Positions 9,442-17,180 are shown, numbered from the stretch's first letter. The stretch is 64,000 bases of DNA from Owenweeksia sp. (GCA_002695025.1 NZNV01000017.1:1-64000), one strand, 5' to 3'. Notes: generated by a model not told the origin, from the letters alone. Program-made: numbers and translations.

Positions 9442-9564
9442 GGATGCTGACTTAGATTTAAAATCCCTTTGCCAGGGTTTAGGAGTGCCGGGCCCTGGAA
9501 AAGCCCCACAAAAGTAGATATAATGATAGGTTTACCCAAGCAGGAAGAGTAGGTGATTTTTTTG

Positions 9565-9596
9565 TTGGCAGAGTTTTTTGAATTCATGTATATTTG
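9565..9596 (+). promoter_or_regulatory. Bacteroidota-type promoter of tRNA-Leu
   Basis: A perfect -7 element TATATTTG (9589-9596, consensus TAnnTTTG) is preceded by TTG at 9565-9567 with a 21-base spacer, matching the Bacteroidota housekeeping sigma pattern. The expected start lies near 9601, giving a leader of about 34 bases before the tRNA. Confidence 0.7.
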
Positions 9597-9634
9597 CCGC
9601 CCTTTACAAGGATGAATATCTTTGTAAAATTAAT

Positions 9635-9716
9635 GCAGGCGTGGTGGAATTGGTAGACACGCTAGACTTAGGATCTAGTGCCGCAAGGTGTGAGAGTTCG
9701 AGTCTCTCCGCCTGTA
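9635..9716 (+). tRNA. tRNA-Leu, anticodon TAG
   Basis: This is an 82-nt class II tRNA. The acceptor strands GCAGGCG and CGCCTGT pair with a terminal G-U, and the discriminator base is A. The D-arm contains TGGTGGAATTGGTAGACACG. The anticodon arm is CTAGA-CTTAGGA-TCTAG with anticodon TAG, reading CUN leucine codons. A long variable arm follows, and the T arm is GAGAG-TTCGAGT-CTCTC. The CCA end is not encoded. A strong terminator follows immediately. Confidence 0.98.
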
Positions 9717-9720
9717 CTTT

Positions 9721-9750
9721 AAAAAACCCTTCCGATCGGAAGGGTTTTTT
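9721..9750 (+). terminator. rho-independent terminator after tRNA-Leu
   Basis: A perfect 30-base palindrome, A6-CCCTTCC-GATC-GGAAGGG-T6, begins five bases after the tRNA. It can act in both directions, but the gene on the other strand (LysR, ending at 9851) is about 100 bases away. Confidence 0.92.
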
Positions 9751-9850
9751 GTTTCCTGTTATTAGGGTGTAAAGTGGAACACTAACAGCTGTTTAATTGA
9801 GAAAAGCAGGGAGTGTATCGGTTCTCAAGGACTAGGTTTGCTGTGCTCAA

Positions 9851-10744
9851 TCAATAAAACCGGCACCACTGGAAATGCTCATTTAATATACGGTGTTTTT
9901 CATTCCTTATAAAATCCAGGTATGCCTGGGCCACTGGTGAAACCCGTTTATTTTTTAACCAGATCAAGCGCCATTGAGTAACTATAGGCAAGCCTTTGGA
10001 TGGTAAAATATAGAGTTGGTTATTCTCTAATTCATTATGAATACCAATCAAGGGCACAATAGAATAGCCTAAACCGGCAATCACGGCCTGTTTTACGGCT
10101 TCGTTGGAAGTGAGTTCCATTTTTTTCCGGAGGTTGCCTTTACGATCGCTGAAATATTTTTCCATGGCCGTTCGGGTGGCGGACCCTGCTTCGCGGTAGA
10201 TCAATGGTTTTTCCGGTTGCTTTTTTGCAGTGTTACCCACCAGAAAAAGCTTGTTTTCAATAAGCAATTCTTCTTCGATGTCCATATTCTCAGGAACCAC
10301 GGATACCAGTGCGAAGTCTGTTTCATTATTTCGCAAACTTTCTACCACCCTGGTTTTATTGGTCACGTCCAACACCAGGTCAATACCAGAATGTTGCTGC
10401 AGGAACCCTGATAAAAAATAGGGGATCACATATTTGCCGGTTGAGGCGGAGGAGATGGATAACTTTCCTGCCATGATCCCTTGATAGGCTTCCGTCTTAT
10501 AGTTAATAACGTTTAACTCCTGCATTACTCTCTCGGCAATGGCGGCAATTTCATGGCCAAATTCAGTAATGTATAACTGCCTGCCGATTACCTCCGTTAA
10601 GGGGATAGCAAATTGATCCTGGAAATTTCGCAGCTGTATGGATACAGCAGGTTGCGTCATATACAACTCTTCAGAGGCTTTGGTAATGCTTTTGGTTTGG
10701 ACCACTTTCAGGAATATCTGAAGTTGATGAATCGTATAATTCAT
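9851..10744 (-). CDS. LysR-family regulator, probable activator of the dab operon
   Basis: This is a 297-residue LysR-type regulator. The N-terminal winged helix-turn-helix (about 1-60) reads MNYTIHQLQIFLKVVQTKSITKASEELYMTQPAVS. The effector domain (about 90-290) contains GKLSISSASTGKYVIPYFLSGF and the ETDFALVSVVPE segment. It resembles the CbbR/CmpR branch that senses carbon status. It is divergent from the dabBA operon, and the 232-base spacer contains a 26-bp palindrome with the LysR T-N11-A character. Regulation of DAB by LysR proteins is known in other bacteria; that this protein controls this operon is inferred from position. The effector is unknown. Confidence 0.9.
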   Translation of the reverse strand: MNYTIHQLQIFLKVVQTKSITKASEELYMTQPAVSIQLRNFQDQFAIPLTEVIGRQLYITEFGHEIAAIAERVMQELNVINYKTEAYQGIMAGKLSISSASTGKYVIPYFLSGFLQQHSGIDLVLDVTNKTRVVESLRNNETDFALVSVVPENMDIEEELLIENKLFLVGNTAKKQPEKPLIYREAGSATRTAMEKYFSDRKGNLRKKMELTSNEAVKQAVIAGLGYSIVPLIGIHNELENNQLYILPSKGLPIVTQWRLIWLKNKRVSPVAQAYLDFIRNEKHRILNEHFQWCRFY

Positions 10745-10757
10745 ATAAACAGTTTAT
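10745..10757. promoter_or_regulatory. ATAAAC-A-GTTTAT inverted repeat at the LysR start
   Basis: ATAAACAGTTTAT is a perfect 6-bp inverted repeat directly against the LysR start codon. The same half-site recurs in the spacer (ATAAAC at 10855-10860, GTTTAT at 10894-10899). It could be an autoregulatory LysR site; this is an inference from repetition and position. Confidence 0.4.
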
Positions 10758-10818
10758 GGATTTGTGGTGGTAATGATTTTAGGCGATTCTCTTTTGTTTC
10801 TAAGAAAAATTAAAAAAA

Positions 10819-10849
10819 TCAGGGTTTGAAACCTGAGCTTACTCAAGCT
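10819..10849. repeat. two overlapping short inverted repeats in the LysR-dab spacer
   Basis: TCAGGGTTTGAAACCTGA (10819-10836) is an 18-base palindrome with one mismatched pair besides its centre. It runs directly into AGCTT-actc-AAGCT (10836-10849), a perfect 5-bp inverted repeat. Neither is followed by a T tract, so these look more like protein-binding sites than terminators. Confidence 0.4.
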
Positions 10850-10894
10850 ACTTTATAAACGCAGAAAGGCTTTTGGGTTTAAAAATAAAAAATG

Positions 10895-10920
10895 TTTATG
10901 TTTTTAATTAAAAACATAAA
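10895..10920. promoter_or_regulatory. 26-bp perfect palindrome, probable LysR operator of the dab operon
   Basis: The half-site TTTATGTTTTTAA is followed by its exact reverse complement. It is AT-rich and contains the T-N11-A core expected of LysR-type sites. It lies 76-57 bases upstream of the first dab-operon ATG. The nearest -7-like element is CACCTTTG at 10945-10952 (one mismatch), without a visible -33 element. That fits a weak promoter needing an activator bound at roughly -50. Confidence 0.6.
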
Positions 10921-10976
10921 TGAAAATATATAACCAGTGCTTGTCACCTTTGCCGAGGTAATTAAAAAATAAGCAC

Positions 10977-11246
10977 ATGCAAAAATTCAGGTACAGCTTT
11001 TTCCGCCCCTCCAATTCAGGCACTCCCAAATATTCTTATCACAAAAGGCAGCTTCATAAGACCTTCTACATGGTTTCCTGGCTAATGGTCCTTGGATCCC
11101 TGGTTTTATTGACCGCCACTTATGGTAAGGTTTTCTTAAGGGAGGTTCTTACTTCAGTAATTATAATCGCAGGCTTGGTTCTTTTAAAAAAACTGGATCA
11201 GCCGGAGCTACCTGGAGATTCAATAAAAACCAACGATTTACATTAA
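10977..11246 (+). CDS. small two-helix membrane protein, first gene of the dab operon
   Basis: This is an 89-residue protein I do not recognise. A basic, polar N-terminus (about 1-28, FRYSFFRPSNSGTPKYSYHKR) is followed by two hydrophobic segments, about residues 30-48 (TFYMVSWLMVLGSLVLLTA) and 53-70 (FLREVLTSVIIIAGLVLLK), then a short polar tail. It lies nine bases upstream of the next small gene and is the first gene after the palindromic spacer, so it is probably cotranscribed with dabB and dabA. It may be an accessory or assembly subunit of the carbon transporter; nothing in the sequence proves this. Confidence 0.7.
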   Translation: MQKFRYSFFRPSNSGTPKYSYHKRQLHKTFYMVSWLMVLGSLVLLTATYGKVFLREVLTSVIIIAGLVLLKKLDQPELPGDSIKTNDLH

Positions 11247-11255
11247 AAGATAATT

Positions 11256-11549
11256 ATGAAAACGCTAGAGCCAAAGCAAAGAGCAGAATTCATTGGCGGT
11301 GTATACAACACCTCCGAAGCCAAGGATATCATTTGCTCCATCCTGAACGGTTACATCAACTTTCAAAAACTACAGTTCATTAAAAACTGGGAGGCTGACC
11401 ATTCCTCAAATGGCAACCTAAGGAATGCGAGGATTGAAGAATTGAGGAAAAAGAAAAATGAATTGGAGGAGATACTCACTTTATCCGAACAAGAGGGATG
11501 CAGCATACAATTACTGGGAACCCTGGAGGCAAAATTAGTGAGAGAATAA
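11256..11549 (+). CDS. small soluble helical protein in the dab operon
   Basis: This is a 97-residue protein of unrecognised family with no membrane segment or signal. It is strongly helical, and the second half (about 55-80, ARIEELRKKKNELEEILTL) has coiled-coil character. It contains two Cys residues (SEAKDIICSIL and EQEGCSIQLL). The gene sits between the small membrane-protein gene (nine bases upstream) and dabB (48 bases downstream) on the same strand. A regulatory or scaffolding role in the DAB system is possible by context only. Confidence 0.65.
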   Translation: MKTLEPKQRAEFIGGVYNTSEAKDIICSILNGYINFQKLQFIKNWEADHSSNGNLRNARIEELRKKKNELEEILTLSEQEGCSIQLLGTLEAKLVRE

Positions 11550-11597
11550 CCCGCTTTTATACCGGGAACCTCTAAAAATAATCCAATACTGTTATTC

Positions 11598-13271
11598 ATG
11601 ACCGAGAATTTACTTTCCTTAATTGTTTTAGTATCACCCCTCGCTTTTATAGCCACGGCTATTGCTTCCTGGTTTCAACCGGGGAAGTTTCCACACTTAG
11701 TGAAGAAGCTAAGTATGGCTTCAGCCTCTTTGACCCTACTAATTGCCACGTACAGTGGCTTTTTAGTTTATAAATATGGGCTGTTGCAGAGTGGACTCTT
11801 AGGGTTTGAAAAGATTGGACTTGCCATCCGCATTGATCCCCTGAGCATACTTATGTTTGGTATGATAGCTTTACTGGGCTATGTTGTATTGAAGTTTAGC
11901 TTAAACTACTTGGATGGAGATCCAAGGCAAGGTGCGTTCATCGGTCGCCTTACCGCCACCATTGCCTCAGTACAGTTGTTGGTGCTTTCTGCTAATCTGG
12001 GCCTGTTATTCATTGCCTGGGTATTAACCAGTCTTTCTCTGCATCGTCTTCTGATCTTTTACCCGGACCGTCCCCGTGCCATAGTTGCTGCCCGTAAAAA
12101 GTTTATCATGGCACGCCTCGGGGACCTGAGTTTATTAGGTGCCTTTATTCTTTTGTATAGCCATTTTCATACGGGCGATCTGGAATCCATCTTCCAGGCC
12201 ATAAAGGATCCATCAATTTCCGTTAGCAACCTAAGCGGTTTGGAAGTGGCGGCTGTTTTATTGGCCTTGGCAGCTATTCTGAAATCCGCACAGTTTCCCA
12301 CCCATGGTTGGCTGGTTGAGGTTATGGAAACACCAACTCCGGTTTCAGCTCTTTTGCATGCGGGCTTGTTAAATGCTGGACCTTTTTTGATATCACGGAT
12401 GGCTTTTGTGATGAGTGAAACAACCTATGCTCCGGTGGTACTGATTATCTGCGGGGGCTTTACCGGGCTTTTTGCCTCCGTTACTTTTCTTACTCAGCCA
12501 TCGGTTAAAACGGCCCTTGGTTATTCCAGTGTAGCGCACATGGGCTTTATGTTAATGGTGTGCGGTTTAGGGGTGTACCCAGCCGCCATGCTACATCTGG
12601 TGGCTCATTCTTTTTATAAGGCTCATTCTTTCCTGTCTTCGGGTAGTGTAATTGATGTGGTCCGGGCATCTAAAGTGGCATTACCCAAAAGAAGGGGAAG
12701 CCTGGTAAGGATAGTGGGTGGTACCTTTCTGGCGCTTACTATCTATCTTGGATCTTCAATGCTCTGGGGTATTGATCCTACCGAGGAGCTGGCTTTGCTG
12801 GCCACGGGAGCCATCATTGTAATGGGTTTATCCCAGATGATCATTCCGGCCCTGGATTCCGGGGTGTATGTCAGTAGTATTCTTCGAACCTGCGTGCTGG
12901 CCATAGGGGTTGCTGTGGCTTTCTTTTCCCTGGAGGAAGGCACGCATCATCTTCTACATTCACAATTACCCGGATTATCGCAGCCTGGGGTTGCGACCAC
13001 CCTGCTTATAGGAATAGTGGTGTTGATCTATGGTGGAGTGGTCTTTCTGCAAATACTGGCGCCTGTCTTACCGTCCAATCCTCTTTGGCAAAAAATAGCC
13101 ATTCATTTTCGCAACGGATGGTATGTAAACGCCTTAGTGGATCGCCTGGTGGGAGCTCTTCATCTTCCGGAATCGAATAAGTTGTTTTCAGAACAAAACC
13201 TGCCCTTTAAAAAGGCGATACACCTGAAAGAAGAAAAACGCCATAAAAAAGCGGTAATCGAAACATTTTAA
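11598..13271 (+). CDS. dabB: DabB, proton-conducting membrane subunit of the DAB inorganic-carbon uptake system
   Basis: This is a 557-residue integral membrane protein of the complex I NuoL/Mrp antiporter family (proton_antipo_M). It has about 14 hydrophobic segments and the family core QFPTHGWLVEVMETPTPVSALLHAG with the following LLNAGPFLISR, ALGYSSVAHMGFM, and LVAHSFYKAHSFLSSGS. In the DAB complex this subunit couples ion flow to the DabA enzyme so that CO2 is captured as bicarbonate inside the cell. The gene lies 20 bases upstream of dabA. Because dabA is adjacent, assignment to DabB rather than to a respiratory or Mrp subunit is secure. Confidence 0.93.
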   Translation: MTENLLSLIVLVSPLAFIATAIASWFQPGKFPHLVKKLSMASASLTLLIATYSGFLVYKYGLLQSGLLGFEKIGLAIRIDPLSILMFGMIALLGYVVLKFSLNYLDGDPRQGAFIGRLTATIASVQLLVLSANLGLLFIAWVLTSLSLHRLLIFYPDRPRAIVAARKKFIMARLGDLSLLGAFILLYSHFHTGDLESIFQAIKDPSISVSNLSGLEVAAVLLALAAILKSAQFPTHGWLVEVMETPTPVSALLHAGLLNAGPFLISRMAFVMSETTYAPVVLIICGGFTGLFASVTFLTQPSVKTALGYSSVAHMGFMLMVCGLGVYPAAMLHLVAHSFYKAHSFLSSGSVIDVVRASKVALPKRRGSLVRIVGGTFLALTIYLGSSMLWGIDPTEELALLATGAIIVMGLSQMIIPALDSGVYVSSILRTCVLAIGVAVAFFSLEEGTHHLLHSQLPGLSQPGVATTLLIGIVVLIYGGVVFLQILAPVLPSNPLWQKIAIHFRNGWYVNALVDRLVGALHLPESNKLFSEQNLPFKKAIHLKEEKRHKKAVIETF

Positions 13272-13291
13272 CAAAAGGCAATCTAATCCCA

Positions 13292-15802
13292 ATGAGAATA
13301 AACATGATCAACTATCAAATGAGCAAAAACCGGCAAGCCAATCCAAAGTCTTTGGAAGAAACCTTGCGAGTAGCCTGTAAAAAGATTGCTCCGGTTTGGC
13401 CCCTGGAAAATTATGTTGCAGTGAACCCCTACCTTGGATTGGCTGATTTACCCTTTGATGAGGCAGCTCATAGGCTTTCTCAGCTGGGCGCCATACAGAT
13501 GACGTTTCCTCTGAGCTTTTACCTGGAGGCCATTGAAAAAGGGAAAATACAGGTAGGTGATGTTGAAGCGGTATTGGAGAAAAGAGGGTCAACTGTGAGT
13601 GCACACACTTTTATTCGCAATGTGGAGAAGGTAGCTTCCCGGGATGAAGAATCATATCCCGAAGTGGCCTCTTTCACAGATATGGCTACGTCATTCACCG
13701 GTAAAGATTGGAACCGCTTTGTTACCGATCGCATTACCAGCTGGGCTGCAGCTTATTTTGATGAAGGTCAGGCTATTTGGTCAAGCGTTAACCGGAAAGA
13801 AAGTGTCTTCAGGGCATGGCGAAGAGAAGCTCTTACAGATCGAACACCGGCAATGATGGGTTTAACGGATTTCCGCCAACTGGTGCGGGCCTTGCCGGAA
13901 GAGCCCCTCGAGGCTGCCGGGTATTCTCTTGATTTACTGGGTGTGCCTTCACAGGCCACAAGTTTTTATTTGCACCGCCTGTTGCTACGCTTAGGTGGAT
14001 GGGCAGCTTATGCCGCGAGAATTGACTGGGAACAAGGACTCCATGGCGGCAAAGATGGAACACTTATAGAATTCCTTTGTGTTTTGGTTTGCTGGGAGGC
14101 AATTATTTACCAGTGCCTTAACCATGAAGAATTACAGGAGGTATGGAAAGAGAATTGCGAAATACTGATAGCTCAAAGTTTGCGGGATGTTCCTGATACT
14201 CACCTGGCCCAGAAACTGATTCTGCAGGAGGCCTACGATCTGGCAGGCCAAAGAAACCTGATTGAAAAGCTGGAAGGTTCTTCTGAAGAGGGTTCTGGCA
14301 AGGTAAAGCCTAAGGTACAGGCCGTCTTTTGTATAGATGTGCGTTCGGAGGTCTTTCGCAGGAACCTGGAGAAGGTTGCCCCGGATGTAGCTACCATGGG
14401 TTTTGCCGGGTTCTTTGCTTTTCCCCTTAAATATATCCCTATCGGTCACGATGAAGGAAGGGCCCAGTGCCCCGTACTTTTGCCAGCCGGGCCCGTTGTA
14501 AAGGAACAAATATCCGAACCATCACAACAAGAATATGCCCTACGAAGCCGTCAACTCAAGTACCAGGTAGACCGAGCCTGGAAATCCTTTAAACTGGGCG
14601 CGATATCCTGCTTTAGCTTTGTGGGGCCGGTGGGATTAGCCTACCTACCCAAACTATTTACCGATGCGTTTGGCTTGACGCGGCCTGTGCCGCATCCTGA
14701 TCAGGAAGGTATAAAATCATCAGTTTACCGGAAAAAGGGGGTAAGCCTCAAAGTAGAAAAGGATGGTGATCAAACTTCAGGGCTTCCACTTGAAGAGCAG
14801 GTAGCGCTGGCTAAATCTGCCTTAAAGGCCATGTCGCTTACAGATGGCTTTGCCCGCTTGATTCTTATTATGGGCCACGGCTCCACCACGGTTAATAACC
14901 CCCATGCAACTGGCCTGGATTGTGGTGCCTGTGGAGGGAACACCGGGGAAGCTAATTCCAGGGTAGCTGCTGAAGTACTTAATAATAAGGAAGTAAGACG
15001 GTATCTTGAGAAAGACGGAATCCTCATACCGAAGGATTCGTTTTTCCTCGCCTGCCAGCATGATACCACTACGGATGAAGTAAAATTCTTTAATGAGGAG
15101 GATGCTCCCTCCGGTCACCTTGCAGAGCTTGCCGAACTCAGAAAATGGCTCTGGCAGGCGGGGCGTTTGTCACGTGCAGAAAGGGCTCTTCGTTTACAAA
15201 TAGATATTAATGAAAAGATAGATTCGGCCATTTTAAGACGGAGTAAGGATTGGGCTCAGGTACGACCGGAGTGGGGCCTTGCCGGATGTTCCGCCTTTAT
15301 TGTGGCGCCACGAAGCCGGACCAGGGGTTTGGACCTTGGAGGAAAATCATTTTTGCATTCCTATGAATGGAAAAAGGATGGAGACTTCAAAATACTGGAA
15401 TTGATTATGACCGCTCCGATGGTGGTAACCAGCTGGATCAATTTACAATACTATGCTTCTACGGTAGATAATCAGTATTATGGGTCAGGCAACAAAACCC
15501 TGCACAATGTTACCGGGGGAATTGGGGTGCTGGAAGGCTATGCGGGTGACCTCAGAGTAGGTTTGCCCTGGCAGTCTGTACATGACGGGAATCAGTTTCA
15601 GCATGAACCACGGAAACTAAGTGTGGTCATAGAAGCTCCCCTGGAAGCGATGAACAGGGTCCTTGAGAAACATCCTTCGGTACGTAATCTTTGCGATAAT
15701 GGCTGGATATACCTGCTTGCTATGAACGTGGAAGGCCGGGTATCGCATCGCTATACCGGTAAACTGAAATGGGAAGCCTTGGAAATGGAAGAGGTAGCCT
15801 GA
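13292..15802 (+). CDS. dabA: DabA, zinc-dependent catalytic subunit of the DAB inorganic-carbon uptake system
   Basis: This is an 836-residue protein of the DUF2309/UPF0753 family, a peripheral cytoplasmic subunit with a beta-carbonic-anhydrase-like zinc site. The expected ligands are present with the family spacing: Cys347 and Asp349 in VFCIDVRSE, His529 in MGHGS and Cys544 in GLDCGACGG. The complex is thought to hydrate CO2 vectorially, driven by ion flow through DabB. No Rubisco or carboxysome gene is nearby, so in this organism it probably feeds anaplerotic or biosynthetic carboxylations; that is inferred. A structured inverted repeat follows the stop codon. Confidence 0.96.
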   Translation: MRINMINYQMSKNRQANPKSLEETLRVACKKIAPVWPLENYVAVNPYLGLADLPFDEAAHRLSQLGAIQMTFPLSFYLEAIEKGKIQVGDVEAVLEKRGSTVSAHTFIRNVEKVASRDEESYPEVASFTDMATSFTGKDWNRFVTDRITSWAAAYFDEGQAIWSSVNRKESVFRAWRREALTDRTPAMMGLTDFRQLVRALPEEPLEAAGYSLDLLGVPSQATSFYLHRLLLRLGGWAAYAARIDWEQGLHGGKDGTLIEFLCVLVCWEAIIYQCLNHEELQEVWKENCEILIAQSLRDVPDTHLAQKLILQEAYDLAGQRNLIEKLEGSSEEGSGKVKPKVQAVFCIDVRSEVFRRNLEKVAPDVATMGFAGFFAFPLKYIPIGHDEGRAQCPVLLPAGPVVKEQISEPSQQEYALRSRQLKYQVDRAWKSFKLGAISCFSFVGPVGLAYLPKLFTDAFGLTRPVPHPDQEGIKSSVYRKKGVSLKVEKDGDQTSGLPLEEQVALAKSALKAMSLTDGFARLILIMGHGSTTVNNPHATGLDCGACGGNTGEANSRVAAEVLNNKEVRRYLEKDGILIPKDSFFLACQHDTTTDEVKFFNEEDAPSGHLAELAELRKWLWQAGRLSRAERALRLQIDINEKIDSAILRRSKDWAQVRPEWGLAGCSAFIVAPRSRTRGLDLGGKSFLHSYEWKKDGDFKILELIMTAPMVVTSWINLQYYASTVDNQYYGSGNKTLHNVTGGIGVLEGYAGDLRVGLPWQSVHDGNQFQHEPRKLSVVIEAPLEAMNRVLEKHPSVRNLCDNGWIYLLAMNVEGRVSHRYTGKLKWEALEMEEVA

Positions 15803-15808
15803 AATCAC

Positions 15809-15875
15809 GGGTCTTTACCTTTTCATAGTCCATAGGACAGTGATGGTTGCTAGGGATGAAAAAGGATGAAGACCC
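15809..15875 (+). other. multi-step hairpin just downstream of dabA
   Basis: Nested complementary arms are visible: GGGTCTT (15809-15815) with AAGACCC (15869-15875), CCTTTTCAT (15818-15826) with ATGAAAAAGG (15856-15865, one bulged A), and a small GTCC-ATA-GGAC hairpin inside. It begins six bases after the dabA stop codon. There is no T tract, so it is not a standard terminator. It may be a 3'-end stabiliser, a processing site or a small RNA element. Confidence 0.45.
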
Positions 15876-15952
15876 AAGGCTCTGCGATAGGTATAGTCTT
15901 TATAATATTAAGTTGCCCCCATGGGGATTATGAATAAAGCAAAATATTTACT

Positions 15953-15971
15953 TACTTTGTAATTCAAAGTA
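15953..15971. promoter_or_regulatory. TACTTTG-N5-CAAAGTA palindrome, putative operator
   Basis: This is a perfect 7-bp inverted repeat with a 5-base spacer, 53 bases upstream of the small membrane-protein gene at 16024. Its left arm looks like part of a -7 element, and it is followed by an AT-rich palindrome (AAATTTATAAATTT). A repressor site overlapping a promoter is plausible. The regulator is not in view. Confidence 0.4.
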
Positions 15972-16023
15972 CTTTTAAATTTATAAATTTCTGCTGCTTG
16001 CTAATCCTAAAAACAATTCTGGT

Positions 16024-16362
16024 ATGACAACAGCAAATGATCACGGTTCGCAAACGGTAGTTCAGGTGCCCATTAAAAAGGCCATGTTGGCCGGGGCCAT
16101 AACCGGTTTATTGCTCATCTCCTTCTTTCTCCTGATGGCCGGTGAGGCAGATCCAACCTGGAACAGGTTATGGAGACTAAGACCTCTGTTTGTGGTTCCT
16201 GCGGCCGGGGCTATGGGAGCTGCCTTTTTTGCCTGGTTGAGTAGTTTACAATCCGCCAATGAGTGGTTGAAGTTCAGCCTTCTTATGGTAGGGATAATTG
16301 GTTTTGTAGTGTCTATCTGGCTGGGCAGTGTACTGGGCCTGGCAGGAACGTATTGGCATTAG
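16024..16362 (+). CDS. small membrane protein, function unknown
   Basis: This is a 112-residue protein with a polar N-terminus and three hydrophobic segments, at about residues 20-37 (AMLAGAITGLLLISFFLLM), 56-73 (FVVPAAGAMGAAFFAWL) and 82-105 (LLMVGIIGFVVSIWLGSVLGL). Similar short proteins are widespread in Bacteroidota and are sometimes labelled as potassium-transporter related, but I see no transporter motif. It stands alone, with a palindromic putative operator upstream and no gene for 377 bases downstream. Confidence 0.7.
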   Translation: MTTANDHGSQTVVQVPIKKAMLAGAITGLLLISFFLLMAGEADPTWNRLWRLRPLFVVPAAGAMGAAFFAWLSSLQSANEWLKFSLLMVGIIGFVVSIWLGSVLGLAGTYWH

Positions 16363-16739
16363 TAGGAACTGGTATATTAGCCTCAGGTCCAGTCACCTGG
16401 TGTTGTGGCGAAGCTACTACTGTATTCATTGATTCACTTCGGATCTCCGAAGTTTGTGTCCGTAAGGTATTTAATACTTGTAATTCTGAGCTTCGGTAAA
16501 CTGGGGAGTTTCCATGTAAGGTTTCGGTAGTGGCAGCTGTCCGGTAAAACAGAGAAAAGAGAATTAATCACTGGAAAAGAAGGAAGGCTGCCACTCTGAA
16601 ATCCACTAAGGTATATCCTCAAAACAGGGATCATGGTTTCCCGCTGCTATCATTACCAGCTTGGGCAAAAGAAAGTGGATAGTACCCTGCGATTAAACCC
16701 CGGGATTAAACTTTAAACTGTGGGTTTTAACCAGCAGGG
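16363..16739. other. gene-free stretch with scattered inverted repeats
   Basis: In these 377 bases I find no convincing coding frame on either strand. They contain ACTTCGGA-TC-TCCGAAGT (16436-16453, perfect 8-bp hairpin), a distant pair TGGCAGC (near 16530) and GCTGCCA (near 16587), and a longer imperfect hairpin next to the following minus-strand gene. No IS terminal repeats or target duplications were seen. Confidence 0.6.
16685..16739 (-). terminator. imperfect hairpin at the 3' end of the lipoprotein gene, possible terminator
   Basis: CCCTGC (16685-16690) pairs with GCAGGG (16734-16739), and ATTAAACCC pairs with GGGTTTTAA inside, with one mismatched position between. It directly abuts the minus-strand stop codon at 16740. 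There is no clear T tract on the minus strand, so termination efficiency is doubtful. Confidence 0.4.
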
Positions 16740-17180
16740 CTATTTTTCATTGTAGTTGAGTACCATAATGAGCTTGCCGTCCGCCATAAATTCAAATTCC
16801 CCGTTAACACCTTCGTCCACCGGGTTGAAAGCCCAGTAAAAGATCTCATAATCGGTTGGGTTTTCCAGGTCTTCATCCACTATGCGGATTTCATAGATCT
16901 CATCAGTAACCAGTATTTCGGCTGGGAATACTGCAAAAGTGGGCAGTGATGCCGCGTTGATCTCCGTTTGAGTGCTGAACTCCCAGAAGGAGGCAGAACG
17001 TCTTTTCAGGTCCACCCTAAGGTCGGGAGGACTGTTATCCGTATCGTAATTAAGCTTGGGAAGGGATATGATCTCCGCCAGTTTAATGTAACGGTTGGGA
17101 CGGTCTATATATTCGGTGCTGTCCTTCTCACAGGAGACGAGTGCCAGAGCGCTTGCCAGTAGTATAAAAGCCTTTTTCAT
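16740..17180 (-). CDS. small lipoprotein, function unknown
   Basis: This is a 146-residue protein, taking the ATG at 17180 as the start because it gives MKKAFILLASALALVSC with lipobox Cys17. A longer in-frame start at 17237 would bury the signal peptide. The mature part is rich in acidic residues and beta-strand-like stretches (IYEIRIVDEDLENPTDYEIFYWAF, MADGKLIMVLNYNE) with no motif I recognise. It probably sits in the periplasm or on the outer membrane. It stands alone between two spacers. Confidence 0.75.
   Translation of the reverse strand: MKKAFILLASALALVSCEKDSTEYIDRPNRYIKLAEIISLPKLNYDTDNSPPDLRVDLKRRSASFWEFSTQTEINAASLPTFAVFPAEILVTDEIYEIRIVDEDLENPTDYEIFYWAFNPVDEGVNGEFEFMADGKLIMVLNYNEK

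Noticed and set aside
9578-9772. 64-codon frame on the plus strand covering the tRNA-Leu
   Set aside because: It runs straight through the tRNA and its terminator, and its start overlaps the -7 element of the tRNA promoter.
16434-16634. 66-codon minus-strand frame in the longest intergenic gap
   Set aside because: No plausible start context, odd composition, and it crosses several inverted repeats; treated as chance.
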